The notes under the pieces are model-generated. The model had not been told where the DNA came from and did no database searches. It saw only the letters and a program-made list of their open reading frames with translations. From assembly GCF_004358695.1 (NCBI RefSeq), contig NZ_SNAA01000002.1, forward strand, positions 1 to 64,000: DNA of 64,000 bases, read 5' to 3'. Shown piece after piece: positions 45,077-53,401 of this stretch. Every line of letters starts with the position of its first letter. Position 1 is the first letter of the stretch. The position numbers and the translations under genes are program-made. This DNA is from Palleronia sediminis (lineage in GTDB: Bacteria > Pseudomonadota > Alphaproteobacteria > Rhodobacterales > Rhodobacteraceae).

Positions 45077-45844
45077 ATGCCCGAGCCCGATTTCTCTCTC
45101 GATCTCGCCACGACCGAGACCCAGCTGCGCGCCGCGCAGCGCCTGCGCTATCGCGTCTTTGTCGAGGAACTCGGCGGCGACGGGCCGATGGTCGATCACG
45201 CCGCCCGGATCGAGGCCGACCGCTTCGACCCCTTTTTCGACCACCTGATCCTGAGCGACATGAACCGCCCCGAGCCCGACCGCGCCATCGGGGTCTATCG
45301 CGTGATGCGCGACGATTGCGCGGCGCGCGCCGGGGGGTTCTACACCGAGGGCGAATACGACCTCGCGCCGCTGCGCGCCTCGGGGCGGCGGCTGATGGAG
45401 CTCGGGCGGTCCTGCCTGCATCCCGATTACCGCGGCGGCACGGCGATGTCGGTGCTCTGGAACGGGCTCGCCGAATACGTGCAGCGCCACCGCATCGAGA
45501 TCCTGTTCGGGGTCGCTTCGTTCCACGGCACCGACCCCGAGGCGCTGGCCGCGCCGCTGTCGATCCTGCATCACCGCCATCTCGCGCCGCCGCCGCTCCG
45601 GGTCCGGGCCACGGGCGAGGGCGCGGCCGCGATGGACCTGCTGCCCGAGGCCGCCATCGACCGCGTGGCGGCGATGCGCGCGGTGCCCTCGCTCATCAAG
45701 GCCTATCTGCGGCTGGGCGGTTTCGTGGGCGAGGGGGCTTTTGTCGATCGCAGCTTCAACACCACCGATGTCTGTCTCGTCATGGATGCGGCGCGGATGA
45801 ACCCGCGCTCGCGCGCGCTCTATGCGCGGGGCCGCGCGGGATGA
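45077..45844 (+). CDS. olsB: L-ornithine N(alpha)-acyltransferase
   Basis: It adds a 3-hydroxyacyl chain from ACP to the alpha-amino group of ornithine, forming lyso-ornithine lipid. The 255-residue GNAT-like protein has the OlsB pattern: LRAAQRLRYRVFVEELGGDG near the start, DHLILSD, GVYRVMRDDCA and GRRLMELGRSCLHPDYRGG with a central acyl-carrier-binding region, then the late LIKAYLRLGGFVGEGAFVDR. ATG at 45077 is one codon after a GTG that could also serve. A CtrA box lies upstream, and olsA overlaps by 4 bases. Confidence 0.93.
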   Translation: MPEPDFSLDLATTETQLRAAQRLRYRVFVEELGGDGPMVDHAARIEADRFDPFFDHLILSDMNRPEPDRAIGVYRVMRDDCAARAGGFYTEGEYDLAPLRASGRRLMELGRSCLHPDYRGGTAMSVLWNGLAEYVQRHRIEILFGVASFHGTDPEALAAPLSILHHRHLAPPPLRVRATGEGAAAMDLLPEAAIDRVAAMRAVPSLIKAYLRLGGFVGEGAFVDRSFNTTDVCLVMDAARMNPRSRALYARGRAG

Positions 45845-46725
45845 GCACCTGGCGCGGCGCGCCGCCCCCCGATCCCGTCCCCATCTCGGCCGCGGGCTGG
45901 CTGCGAGTTTTCGCCAAGGGCGTGCCGCTCGCGCTCGTCGTGTTCGGAGGGCTTGCCGTCCACATGATCCTGCGCGCGATCGAGGCGCCTGCGATGACCC
46001 TCGGCGCCCGGATTTCGCGCGGCTCAGCGCTGGCGCGTCCGGTGACGCCCTGGGTCACCGTGGGCGTCTGCCGCGCCGCGCTGACCCTGATCGGGCTGCG
46101 CTGCAAGACGACCGGCGCGCCGATGCGCAGGCGCGGCGCGCTGGTCGCCAACCATTCGAGCTGGCTCGACATATTCGTTCTGAACGCGGCGGGGCCGCTC
46201 TATTTCGTGTCGAAATCCGAGGTGGCGGGCTGGCCGGGCATCGGCTGGCTGGCGCGCGCCACGGGAACCGTGTTCATCCGCCGCGACCCGCGCGAGGCGC
46301 GCGCACAGACGGCATTGTTCGAGGCGCGGCTGCGGGCGGGGCATCGGCTGCTGTTCTTTCCCGAGGGCACATCGACCGACGGGATGCGGGTTCTGCCCTT
46401 CAAGGCGACGCTGTTCGGGGCCTTCTTTGCAGAAGGGCTGCGCGATGCGATCTCGGTGCAGCCCGTCTCGGTGGTCTATACCGCGCCCGCGGGGGCCGAT
46501 CCGCGGTTCTATGGGTGGTGGGGCGACATGGCGTTCGGCGCGCATCTGCTGCATTTGCTCGCCGCGCCGCGGCACGGGCGGGTCGCGGTCGACTGGCACG
46601 CCCCGGTCGAGGTGGCCGCGTCGCCCGACCGCAAGGCGCTGGCCCGCGCGACCGAGGCCGCGATCCGCCTAGCCGTGGAGCGCCGCCGTGAGCTCGGCCA
46701 GCCGCCGCAGGGGGTCGGGCGCTGA
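45841..46725 (+). CDS. olsA: Lyso-ornithine lipid O-acyltransferase (PlsC family)
   Basis: It adds the second acyl chain to lyso-ornithine lipid at the inner membrane. The 294-residue protein has an N-terminal membrane helix (residues 29-48) and the acyltransferase motifs NHSSWLD (HX4D), GTVFIRRDPREA and FFPEGTSTDGMRVLPFK. The 4-base overlap with olsB identifies it as OlsA rather than a general PlsC. Its last 57 bases lie antisense to the end of the convergent ThiE-like gene. Confidence 0.92.
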   Translation: MSTWRGAPPPDPVPISAAGWLRVFAKGVPLALVVFGGLAVHMILRAIEAPAMTLGARISRGSALARPVTPWVTVGVCRAALTLIGLRCKTTGAPMRRRGALVANHSSWLDIFVLNAAGPLYFVSKSEVAGWPGIGWLARATGTVFIRRDPREARAQTALFEARLRAGHRLLFFPEGTSTDGMRVLPFKATLFGAFFAEGLRDAISVQPVSVVYTAPAGADPRFYGWWGDMAFGAHLLHLLAAPRHGRVAVDWHAPVEVAASPDRKALARATEAAIRLAVERRRELGQPPQGVGR

Positions 46726-47289
46726 CCAGAGCTCTTCGCCCAGCGCCACGAAATCGGTGATCGTGGCCAGACGGGACAGCGCGGCCTCGTCGAGCCCGCC
46801 CTCGGCGATGACCGGCAGCTCCACGATCTCGGACCACCATTGGAACAGCTCGTCCTCGGCGCGGGCATCCTCGCCCAGCGTCGGGCCGCCCACGGGGCCG
46901 AAGGCGATGTAATCGGCCCCTGCCTCGCCCGCGGTCATGCCGTCATGGCGCGAGGTCGCGCACCACGCGCCGACGATGGCATCCGCCCCCAGATCGGCGC
47001 GGGCCTTGCGCACGTTGCGCGAGCCGTCGCCCAGATGCACCCCGTCGAGCCCGGCCCGCTCGGCGATCTTCCAGTGATCGGCGATGACAAGCGCGACGTC
47101 GTGCGGCTCGGTCACGCCACGCAGCGCGTCGGCCGCGCGCATCAGCGTTTCCTCGTCGCGCGTGGCGAGCGCGAGGCGCACGCAGGCCACGGGTTGCGCG
47201 TCGAGCAACCCGGCGAGCGTCTGGGAAAAGGGGTCGGGGTCGAATTGCGGCGGGGTGACGAGATATAGCTGCGGCGCGTCGTCGGCCAT
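46669..47289 (-). CDS. Thiamine-phosphate synthase family protein (ThiE/TenI-like)
   Basis: The 206-residue TIM-barrel protein shows the family's pyrophosphate and thiazole-binding segments in altered form: ALVIADHWKIAERAGLDGVH, GDGSRNVRKARADLGADAIV, YIAFGPVGGPTLGEDARAED and LPVIAEGGL. True ThiE normally has a longer catalytic loop and QLR-K motif near the N-terminus, which I do not see, so it may be a TenI-like or specialised paralogue. The start at 47289 (MADDAPQLYLVTPPQ) gives a normal length. Its 3' end overlaps olsA by 57 bases. Confidence 0.8.
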   Translation of the reverse strand: MADDAPQLYLVTPPQFDPDPFSQTLAGLLDAQPVACVRLALATRDEETLMRAADALRGVTEPHDVALVIADHWKIAERAGLDGVHLGDGSRNVRKARADLGADAIVGAWCATSRHDGMTAGEAGADYIAFGPVGGPTLGEDARAEDELFQWWSEIVELPVIAEGGLDEAALSRLATITDFVALGEELWSAPDPLRRLAELTAALHG

Positions 47290-47382
47290 GGCGGGCTCCT
47301 GCCGGGAAAAGGGCGTGCGCGCGTCCTTAGCGCAGGCACGACCCGCTTGCCCAGACCCCGCGCCGCGCCTATCACCCGCGCC

Positions 47383-48120
47383 ATGTCCGACCTTGCCCCC
47401 GCCATCGTGCTCGTCCGCCCGCAACTGGGCGAAAATATCGGGGCCGCCGCGCGGGCGATGCTGAATTTCGGGCTCGAGGACATGCGGCTCGTCGGCCCGC
47501 GCGACGGCTGGCCCAACCCCGCCGCTCGCGCGATGGCGGCCGGGGCCGACCCGGTGCTCGAGGCGGCGACGGTGCATGAGGGCATCGGCGCGGCGGCGGC
47601 CGATTGCAGTTTCATGCTGGCCACGACCGCGCGGGTGCGGGGGCTCGACAAGCCCGTGCTGACCCCCGAGGCGGCGGTGGCCGGAATACGGGCGCGCGCG
47701 GCGGCGGGCGAGCGCACGGCGATCCTGTTCGGGCCGGAACGCGCGGGCCTTGAGAATGACGACGTGGCGCGGGCCTCGGCCATCGTGTCGGTGCCGGTCA
47801 ATCCGGGCTTTGCCTCGCTCAACCTCGCGCAATGCGTGCTGCTGATGGCCTATGAGTGGCGGCGGCAGATGGCGGGCGACGCGTCCCCGCCGCCGCAATC
47901 GCGCCCCGATCCGATGCATGCCCCCGCGCCCGCCATCGAGGTCGAGCGGCTCGCCGATCACTGGGAGGACCGGCTCGACGCGGTGCAGTTCTTTTTCCCG
48001 CCCGAAAAGGCCCCTTACATGAAGCGCTCGCTGCGCAACCTGTGGTCGCGGATGCCGCTCAGCCGGGCCGATGTGCAGATGCTGCACGGTGCCCTGCGGC
48101 AGCTCGTCCGGGGGCGCTGA
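47383..48120 (+). CDS. trmJ: tRNA (cytidine/uridine-2'-O-)-methyltransferase TrmJ
   Basis: A SPOUT-fold enzyme that 2'-O-methylates position 32 of several tRNAs. The 245-residue protein shows PAIVLVRPQLGENIGAAARA near the start, DMRLVGPRDGWPN, and the SAM-knot motifs ILFGPERAGLENDDV and VPVNPGFASLNLAQCVLLMA, with the C-terminal helical extension (RSLRNLWSRMPLSRADVQML) that separates TrmJ from TrmL. The ATG at 47383 gives MSDLAPAIVLV; an earlier in-frame ATG is not needed. Confidence 0.93.
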   Translation: MSDLAPAIVLVRPQLGENIGAAARAMLNFGLEDMRLVGPRDGWPNPAARAMAAGADPVLEAATVHEGIGAAAADCSFMLATTARVRGLDKPVLTPEAAVAGIRARAAAGERTAILFGPERAGLENDDVARASAIVSVPVNPGFASLNLAQCVLLMAYEWRRQMAGDASPPPQSRPDPMHAPAPAIEVERLADHWEDRLDAVQFFFPPEKAPYMKRSLRNLWSRMPLSRADVQMLHGALRQLVRGR

Positions 48121-48177
48121 CTTGCGGGGAGGGGCGCGGGCTTATAGTTTCCGCGCGATCTTCGGAAAGGACCGGAC

Positions 48178-49320
48178 ATGAGCCAGCGACGCGCGATCTT
48201 CGAAGAGGTGGGCGACGCCGCCCCGCGCCCCGACACGCCGCGCGGCGGCATGATCGACGCGCGCCCGCGCGGGGCGCGCCGGGCGGTGCGCACATGGCTA
48301 TGGGTGCTGTTCGCGCTGGTCGTCGTGATGATCGCCGTGGGCGGGCTGACGCGGTTGACGGATTCGGGGTTGTCTATCACCGAATGGGCCCCCGTGACCG
48401 GCGCAATCCCGCCGCTCGATGCCGAGCATTGGCAGGGCGAGTTCGCCGCCTACCAGGCGACGCCCGAATACCAGTTGCAGAACCGCCAGATGACGCTGGA
48501 CGAGTTCAAGGTGATCTATTGGTGGGAATGGGGCCACAGGCAGCTCGGGCGCGTGATCGGGCTGGTCTGGGCCATCGGCTTTGTGGGCTTTCTGGTGGCG
48601 CGCAAGATCCCGCCCGGCTGGACGGGGCGGTTGCTGCTGCTGGGCGCGCTTGGCGGCGCGCAGGGGGCCATCGGATGGTGGATGGTGGCCTCGGGCCTGA
48701 CCGGCGACCGGGTCGACGTGGCGTCCTACAGGCTGGCGACGCATCTGGGCCTCGCCTTCGTGATCCTGGGCGTCATCGCGTGGTTCGCTTTGCAGCTTTC
48801 GCGAAGCGAGGCCGCGCTCATGCAGGCGCGGCGCGGCCGCGAGGCGGGGCTGATGCGGCTGGCGGGGATCATGGCGGGGCTGACATTCCTCCAGATCATC
48901 CTCGGCGCGCTCGTCGCGGGGATCGACGCGGGCCGCAACTATACCGACTGGCCGCTGATGGCCGGAGGGTTCCTGCCGCCCGATCCGCTCCAGATCGAGC
49001 CGCTGTGGCGCAACTTCTTCGAGAATGACGGGCTGGTGCAGTTCATGCACCGGATGTCGGGCTATGCGCTGCTGGCCTTCGGCATCTTTGCTTTCATGCG
49101 CGCGCGCCGGTCCTCCTATCGCAAGACCCGCGCCGCGTGGCACGGCATCCTCGCGATGCTGGTCGTTCAGATGGTGCTGGGCATCGTGACGGTGATGTAC
49201 TCGGCGCCATGGCATCTGGCGATCCTGCACCAGCTTGGCGCCGTGGTGCTGTGGGTGCTCGTCCTGCGCGGCCGCCACCAGAGCGGCTATCCCCTTTCGC
49301 AATCCGTGAGGGACGCATGA
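48178..49320 (+). CDS. ctaA: Heme A synthase (COX15/CtaA)
   Basis: It oxidises heme O to heme A for the aa3-type cytochrome oxidase. The 380-residue membrane protein has about eight helices and the alphaproteobacterial type 2 CtaA features: GGLTRLTDSGLSITEWAPVT after the first helix, WWEWGHRQLGRVIGLVW with a heme-ligand histidine, RLATHLGLAFVILG, and QFMHRMSGYALLAFG and ILHQLGAVVLWV with further histidines. The stop overlaps the next gene by 4 bases. Confidence 0.96.
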   Translation: MSQRRAIFEEVGDAAPRPDTPRGGMIDARPRGARRAVRTWLWVLFALVVVMIAVGGLTRLTDSGLSITEWAPVTGAIPPLDAEHWQGEFAAYQATPEYQLQNRQMTLDEFKVIYWWEWGHRQLGRVIGLVWAIGFVGFLVARKIPPGWTGRLLLLGALGGAQGAIGWWMVASGLTGDRVDVASYRLATHLGLAFVILGVIAWFALQLSRSEAALMQARRGREAGLMRLAGIMAGLTFLQIILGALVAGIDAGRNYTDWPLMAGGFLPPDPLQIEPLWRNFFENDGLVQFMHRMSGYALLAFGIFAFMRARRSSYRKTRAAWHGILAMLVVQMVLGIVTVMYSAPWHLAILHQLGAVVLWVLVLRGRHQSGYPLSQSVRDA

Positions 49321-50786
49321 GCACCTATGACGACCTGATGGCCTTTCAGCGCGAGACCGAGGCGCTGGGCCAGATCGCCGGCCGCCTGGGCTGGGACCAG
49401 GAAACGGTGATGCCGCGCGGCGCGGCCGAGCAGCGCGGCGAGGAGATGGCCGCGATCGAGGGCGTGATCCATGCGCGCCGCACCGATCCGCGCATCGGCG
49501 ACTGGCTGGACGCGGCCGCGCCCGAGGATGCCGTGGCCACGGCCAACCTGCGCCATATCGCGCGCAGCTATCGCCGGGCGACCCGCGTGCCCGCGCGGCT
49601 CGCGGCCGAGCTTGCGCGGACCACGTCTATCGCGCAGGGCAAATGGGCGGCGGCGCGTGCGGCCGACGATTTCGCCGCCTTCGCGCCGGTGCTGGGCCGC
49701 GTGGTCGCGCTCAAGTGCGAAGAGGCGGAGTGCATCGCCGACGGGCGCGATCCCTATGACGCCCTGCTCGACGATTACGAGCCGGGGGCGACCTCCGCCA
49801 CGCTGGGCGCGATGTTCGACGCGCTGCGGCCGCGGCTGATCGCGCTGCGCGACCGGGCGCTCGGATCCGACCGGCAGCCGCCGCGGCTCGAGGGCAGTTT
49901 CGACCCCGACACGCAGATGAGGCTGGCCGAGCGGCTGGCGCTCGGCTTTGGCTACGATCTCGACCGGGGCCGGATCGACCGCGCGGTGCATCCCTTCAGC
50001 TCGGGCAGCGGGGCCGACGTGCGGATCACCACCCGGACCGAGGCGCTCGACCCGTTCAACTGCCTCTATTCGACCATCCACGAGGTCGGGCATGCCGCCT
50101 ACGAGCAGGGGATCGACCCCGATTACCTGTTCACCCCTTTGGGCGCGGGCGTGTCGATGGGCGTGCACGAAAGCCAGAGCCGCCTCTACGAGAACCAGAT
50201 CGGGCGCTCGCGTGCGTTCACCGGGTGGCTGCACGGCGAGATGACGCGGGCCTTCGGCGATACCGGCCTCGATGCCGACGGGTTCTATGGCGCGGTGAAC
50301 CGGCTGCATCGCGGTTTCATCCGAACCGAGGCCGACGAGGTGCAATACAACCTGCACGTCATGCTGCGCTTCGATCTCGAGCGCGACATGATCGCCGGCC
50401 GGCTCGACCCCGCCGATCTGGACGAGGCGTGGAACGCGCGGTTCCAGTCCGATTTCGGCTATCCCGTCGACCGGCCCGCGCATGGCTGCCTGCAGGATGT
50501 GCATTGGTCGGTGGGGCTGTTCGGCTATTTCCCGACCTATACGCTGGGCAATGTCTATGCCGGGTGCCTGATGGCGGCGCTGCGCCGCGATCTGCCCGAT
50601 CTCGATCGGGCCCTCGCGCGGGGCGACACCTCGCCCGCGACCGGCTGGTTGCGCGAGAACGTGCAGCGCCATGGCGGGCTCTACGCGCCGCGGGACCTGA
50701 TCGCGCGCGCCTGCAAGGCCGAGCCCGACGAGGGGCCGCTGCTCGACTATCTCAAGGCAAAGTTCGGCGCGATCTACGGGTTCTGA
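49317..50786 (+). CDS. Carboxypeptidase, peptidase family M32 (Taq type)
   Basis: A zinc metallocarboxypeptidase, cytosolic, with broad specificity. The 489-residue protein has the zinc motif His255-Glu-Val-Gly-His259 (TIHEVGHAAYEQG) and the M32-specific HESQSRLYENQIGRS, which carries the third ligand glutamate, plus IRTEADEVQYNLHVMLRF further on. The GTG/ATG choice is settled by the 4-base overlap with ctaA. The end overlaps the convergent P450 gene by 13 bases. Coupling to ctaA is probably a matter of compaction only. Confidence 0.94.
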   Translation: MSTYDDLMAFQRETEALGQIAGRLGWDQETVMPRGAAEQRGEEMAAIEGVIHARRTDPRIGDWLDAAAPEDAVATANLRHIARSYRRATRVPARLAAELARTTSIAQGKWAAARAADDFAAFAPVLGRVVALKCEEAECIADGRDPYDALLDDYEPGATSATLGAMFDALRPRLIALRDRALGSDRQPPRLEGSFDPDTQMRLAERLALGFGYDLDRGRIDRAVHPFSSGSGADVRITTRTEALDPFNCLYSTIHEVGHAAYEQGIDPDYLFTPLGAGVSMGVHESQSRLYENQIGRSRAFTGWLHGEMTRAFGDTGLDADGFYGAVNRLHRGFIRTEADEVQYNLHVMLRFDLERDMIAGRLDPADLDEAWNARFQSDFGYPVDRPAHGCLQDVHWSVGLFGYFPTYTLGNVYAGCLMAALRRDLPDLDRALARGDTSPATGWLRENVQRHGGLYAPRDLIARACKAEPDEGPLLDYLKAKFGAIYGF

Positions 50787-51973
50787 GGCCGCAGCCGCGC
50801 GATCCGCATCCGGTCACGGGGCAGGGCGGGCAGGCTGCGCATATCGAGCGTCAGGTCCTGGTCGGGCACATCCCATGCGACGCGGCGGGACCAGCGGACA
50901 AAGGCCTCCATCACGGCAATGGTAGTCCACTCGCCCGGACAGCGATGCCCGGACACATGATCGCCGCCGCCCTGCGGGATGAGCTCGAAGGGGCCGACCT
51001 CGCGCCCGTTGAACCGTTCGGGGCGGAAGGCGTCGGGCGCGTCCCAGACCGACGCGTCGCGATTGGTACCATAGATGTCAAGCAGCACGCGCTGCCCCTG
51101 GGGGATCGGATGGCCCAGCGCCTCGGTCGCACGGGCCGCGCGGGCGACCAGCATCGGAAAGAACGGCGCGGTGCGGCGGGTTTCCTGAACGAGGTCGTGC
51201 GGATCGGCCCCGGCCGCCTTGGGCTCGGTCTTCATGACATGCGCGAGAAAGGTCAGGAACGCCGAGATCGCGACGAAGGGGCGCAGCACGTTCGACAGCT
51301 CGACCGCGCCCACATCGGGCGGCATCAGCGCGCCCTCGTGGTCGCGCCATGTGGCGATGCGGTAGAGCGCGCGATCCTGCGGCACCTCGAGCCGGCCCTC
51401 GCGCACCGCCCCGATCAGGCTCGCCCCCCAGTCATCGCTTTGCCGGCGCGCCCGCACCGCCTTGAGGAATGCCGGGTGGATCGGCGCCGCGTGCTCGAAC
51501 AGGTTGGAAAGCTGCGCCGCGCGCATCCGCATCTCGTCCGGGGCGACAGGCACGCCCGCCCAGTCGCAGATCACGCGGGCGAGGATCAGCTCGGCCGCGT
51601 CCTGCACCGTGACGAGGTCGGGGCGCCCTTCGGCCAAGGTATCGAGCGCGTCCGAGACGCGGGACGCCAGTTCGGCGGGCGTGTCGCGGGTCATGAGATC
51701 GAGATGCAACGCCTTGCGCGCGCGGTGCGCCTCGCCGTCGAGCCCCTGGACCCCGCCCTTGCCGAACAGCGAATAGCCGAGGAACGCGGGCGCGGAGCCC
51801 GCGCGTTCCATCGCGTCGGAGTAGAAGACCCGCGCGGCCTCGGCGCCGGTCAGCACGGTCGTTCGCCGCCCGAACAGCCGGGCCTCGAAAGCCCGCGCAT
51901 CGTGGCGGCGGGCGGCGTCGGACAGCGCTGTATAGGGCGCGCGGGCGATGGCGAGGGTCAGATCGTGAGGCAT
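50774..51973 (-). CDS. Cytochrome P450, CYP152-type fatty-acid peroxygenase
   Basis: The 399-residue protein ends with the heme loop IPQGGGDHVSGHRCPGEW; Cys345 is the thiolate ligand. The GGGDH-GHRCPGEW form, rather than the normal FxxGxRxC pattern, is characteristic of CYP152 peroxygenases such as P450-BSbeta and P450-SPalpha, which use H2O2 to hydroxylate fatty acids at the alpha or beta carbon. The segment LRPFVAISAFLTFLAHVM matches the I-helix region where CYP152 members have Arg-Pro instead of the acid-alcohol pair. No ferredoxin partner is nearby, in keeping with peroxide use. Start at 51973. Confidence 0.88.
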   Translation of the reverse strand: MPHDLTLAIARAPYTALSDAARRHDARAFEARLFGRRTTVLTGAEAARVFYSDAMERAGSAPAFLGYSLFGKGGVQGLDGEAHRARKALHLDLMTRDTPAELASRVSDALDTLAEGRPDLVTVQDAAELILARVICDWAGVPVAPDEMRMRAAQLSNLFEHAAPIHPAFLKAVRARRQSDDWGASLIGAVREGRLEVPQDRALYRIATWRDHEGALMPPDVGAVELSNVLRPFVAISAFLTFLAHVMKTEPKAAGADPHDLVQETRRTAPFFPMLVARAARATEALGHPIPQGQRVLLDIYGTNRDASVWDAPDAFRPERFNGREVGPFELIPQGGGDHVSGHRCPGEWTTIAVMEAFVRWSRRVAWDVPDQDLTLDMRSLPALPRDRMRIARLRPQNP

Positions 51974-52003
51974 GGCGGCACCGACAACGGACAGAATTGC
52001 CGG

Positions 52004-52028
52004 ACCAACGCGGTCGGACCGCGTTGGT
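52004..52028 (-). terminator. Hairpin between the CorC-type gene and the P450 gene
   Basis: ACCAACGCGGT (52004-52014), loop CGG and ACCGCGTTGGT (52018-52028) form a perfect 11 bp stem 17 bases after the CorC-type stop codon. No T-run follows on the minus strand. It may terminate or attenuate transcription into the P450 gene, whose start is 31 bases further on. Confidence 0.6.
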
Positions 52029-52044
52029 TCGCCGCTCCCGCGCC

Positions 52045-53364
52045 TCAGAGCTTGCGGATGCGCAGCCGCGTGATGCGGTTGTCGGTGCGCTGGATCACCT
52101 CGAAGCGGAAACCGTGGAAGATGAAGACCTGCCCCTGTTCGGGGATCGTCTGCGCCTCGTGGATGACCAGCCCGGCGATGGTGTTGGCCTCTTCGTCGGG
52201 GAGTTGCCAATCCGCGGCCCGGTTGAGGTCGCGGATGGTCATGCCGCCGTCGATGATCCAGTCGCCGGCATCGGTGTGGCGATAGGGCACTTCGCCGTCG
52301 AGATCGAACTCGTCGGTGATCTCGCCCACGATTTCCTCGAGGATATCCTCGAGCGTGATGAGACCCTGAAGCGCACCGTACTCGTCCACGACCAGCGCAA
52401 AATGCGTATGGCGGCGGAGGAACTCGCGCATCTGGTCGTCGAGCGTCGTGGTCTCGGGCACGAAATAGGCCGGCATCGACACTTCGGCGATGTCGAACTC
52501 GGTCAGCACGGATTCGTCGGACTGCGCCGCGATGCGGCGGGCATAGACCGCGCGCAGCAGATCCTTGGCATGGATCACGCCGACGATGTTTTCGTGCGAA
52601 TCGCGATAGACCGGAAGCCGCGTATGCGGGCTTTCGAGGCATTGGCGCAGCAGCTCGGCGGGGCTGTCATCGGCGTTCAGCATCGCGATCTTGGAGCGGT
52701 GAAGCATGATCTCTTCGACGGTGCGCTCGGACAGGTCGAGCGCGCCGAGGATGCGGTCGCGATCTTCCTTTTCGACCACGCCCTCGGAATGGCCGAGATT
52801 GAGCGCGCCCTCGATCTCGTCGCGGATGGCGAGGATCTGGGTGTCGGGATCGGTCAGCACTCCGAACAGGCGCAGCACGCCCCGCACCAGCGCGCGCACC
52901 GCCGTCACGACGGGGGCAAAGACGCGGATGACGATCGAGATCGGCCCCGACACCCCCGCCGCGGCACGTTCGGCATTGGTGATGGCATAGGTTTTGGGCA
53001 GAACCTCGGCAAAGATCAGCACCAGCAGTGTCATCACCAGCGTCGCCACGGCGACACCCGAATCGCCGAACAGCGTCGTGAAAAGCGCCGTGGCCAGCGA
53101 CGTGGCGAGGATGTTCACAAGGTTGTTGCCGAGCAGGACGGAGCCGATCAGCCGCTCGTTATCCTCGGTGATCTTGAGAGCCCGCTCGGCATTCTTGGAC
53201 CCCCGGTCGGCCTGCGCGCGCAGTTTCCCGCGCGAGGCGGCGGTCAGGGCCGTCTCGGAGCCCGAGAAGAACGCCGAGAGAACCAGCAGCAACAGGATCG
53301 AGCCGCCGGTGATGAAGAGTGCGATATCGTAAGAGCCGGTCGTTTCCATCAGGTTCGTTGCCAT
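52045..53364 (-). CDS. CNNM/CorC-family (HlyC/CorC) CBS-domain membrane protein
   Basis: The 439-residue protein has a DUF21/CNNM membrane domain (about residues 12-150, with FFSGSETALTAASRGKL and FAEVLPKTYAITNAERAA), two CBS domains (RTVEEIMLHRSKIAML; ALVVDEYGALQGLITLEDIL) and a C-terminal CorC_HlyC domain (VPYRHTDAGDWIIDGGMTIRDL). The family is linked to magnesium efflux and, under the older name, hemolysin-like function. Starting at 53364 it is 37 bases downstream of xerD and probably co-transcribed with it. Confidence 0.93.
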   Translation of the reverse strand: MATNLMETTGSYDIALFITGGSILLLLVLSAFFSGSETALTAASRGKLRAQADRGSKNAERALKITEDNERLIGSVLLGNNLVNILATSLATALFTTLFGDSGVAVATLVMTLLVLIFAEVLPKTYAITNAERAAAGVSGPISIVIRVFAPVVTAVRALVRGVLRLFGVLTDPDTQILAIRDEIEGALNLGHSEGVVEKEDRDRILGALDLSERTVEEIMLHRSKIAMLNADDSPAELLRQCLESPHTRLPVYRDSHENIVGVIHAKDLLRAVYARRIAAQSDESVLTEFDIAEVSMPAYFVPETTTLDDQMREFLRRHTHFALVVDEYGALQGLITLEDILEEIVGEITDEFDLDGEVPYRHTDAGDWIIDGGMTIRDLNRAADWQLPDEEANTIAGLVIHEAQTIPEQGQVFIFHGFRFEVIQRTDNRITRLRIRKL

Positions 53365-53401
53365 GTTTTCAGGGGGATTACGAGGGGCCGCGCGCGGGGC
53401 G

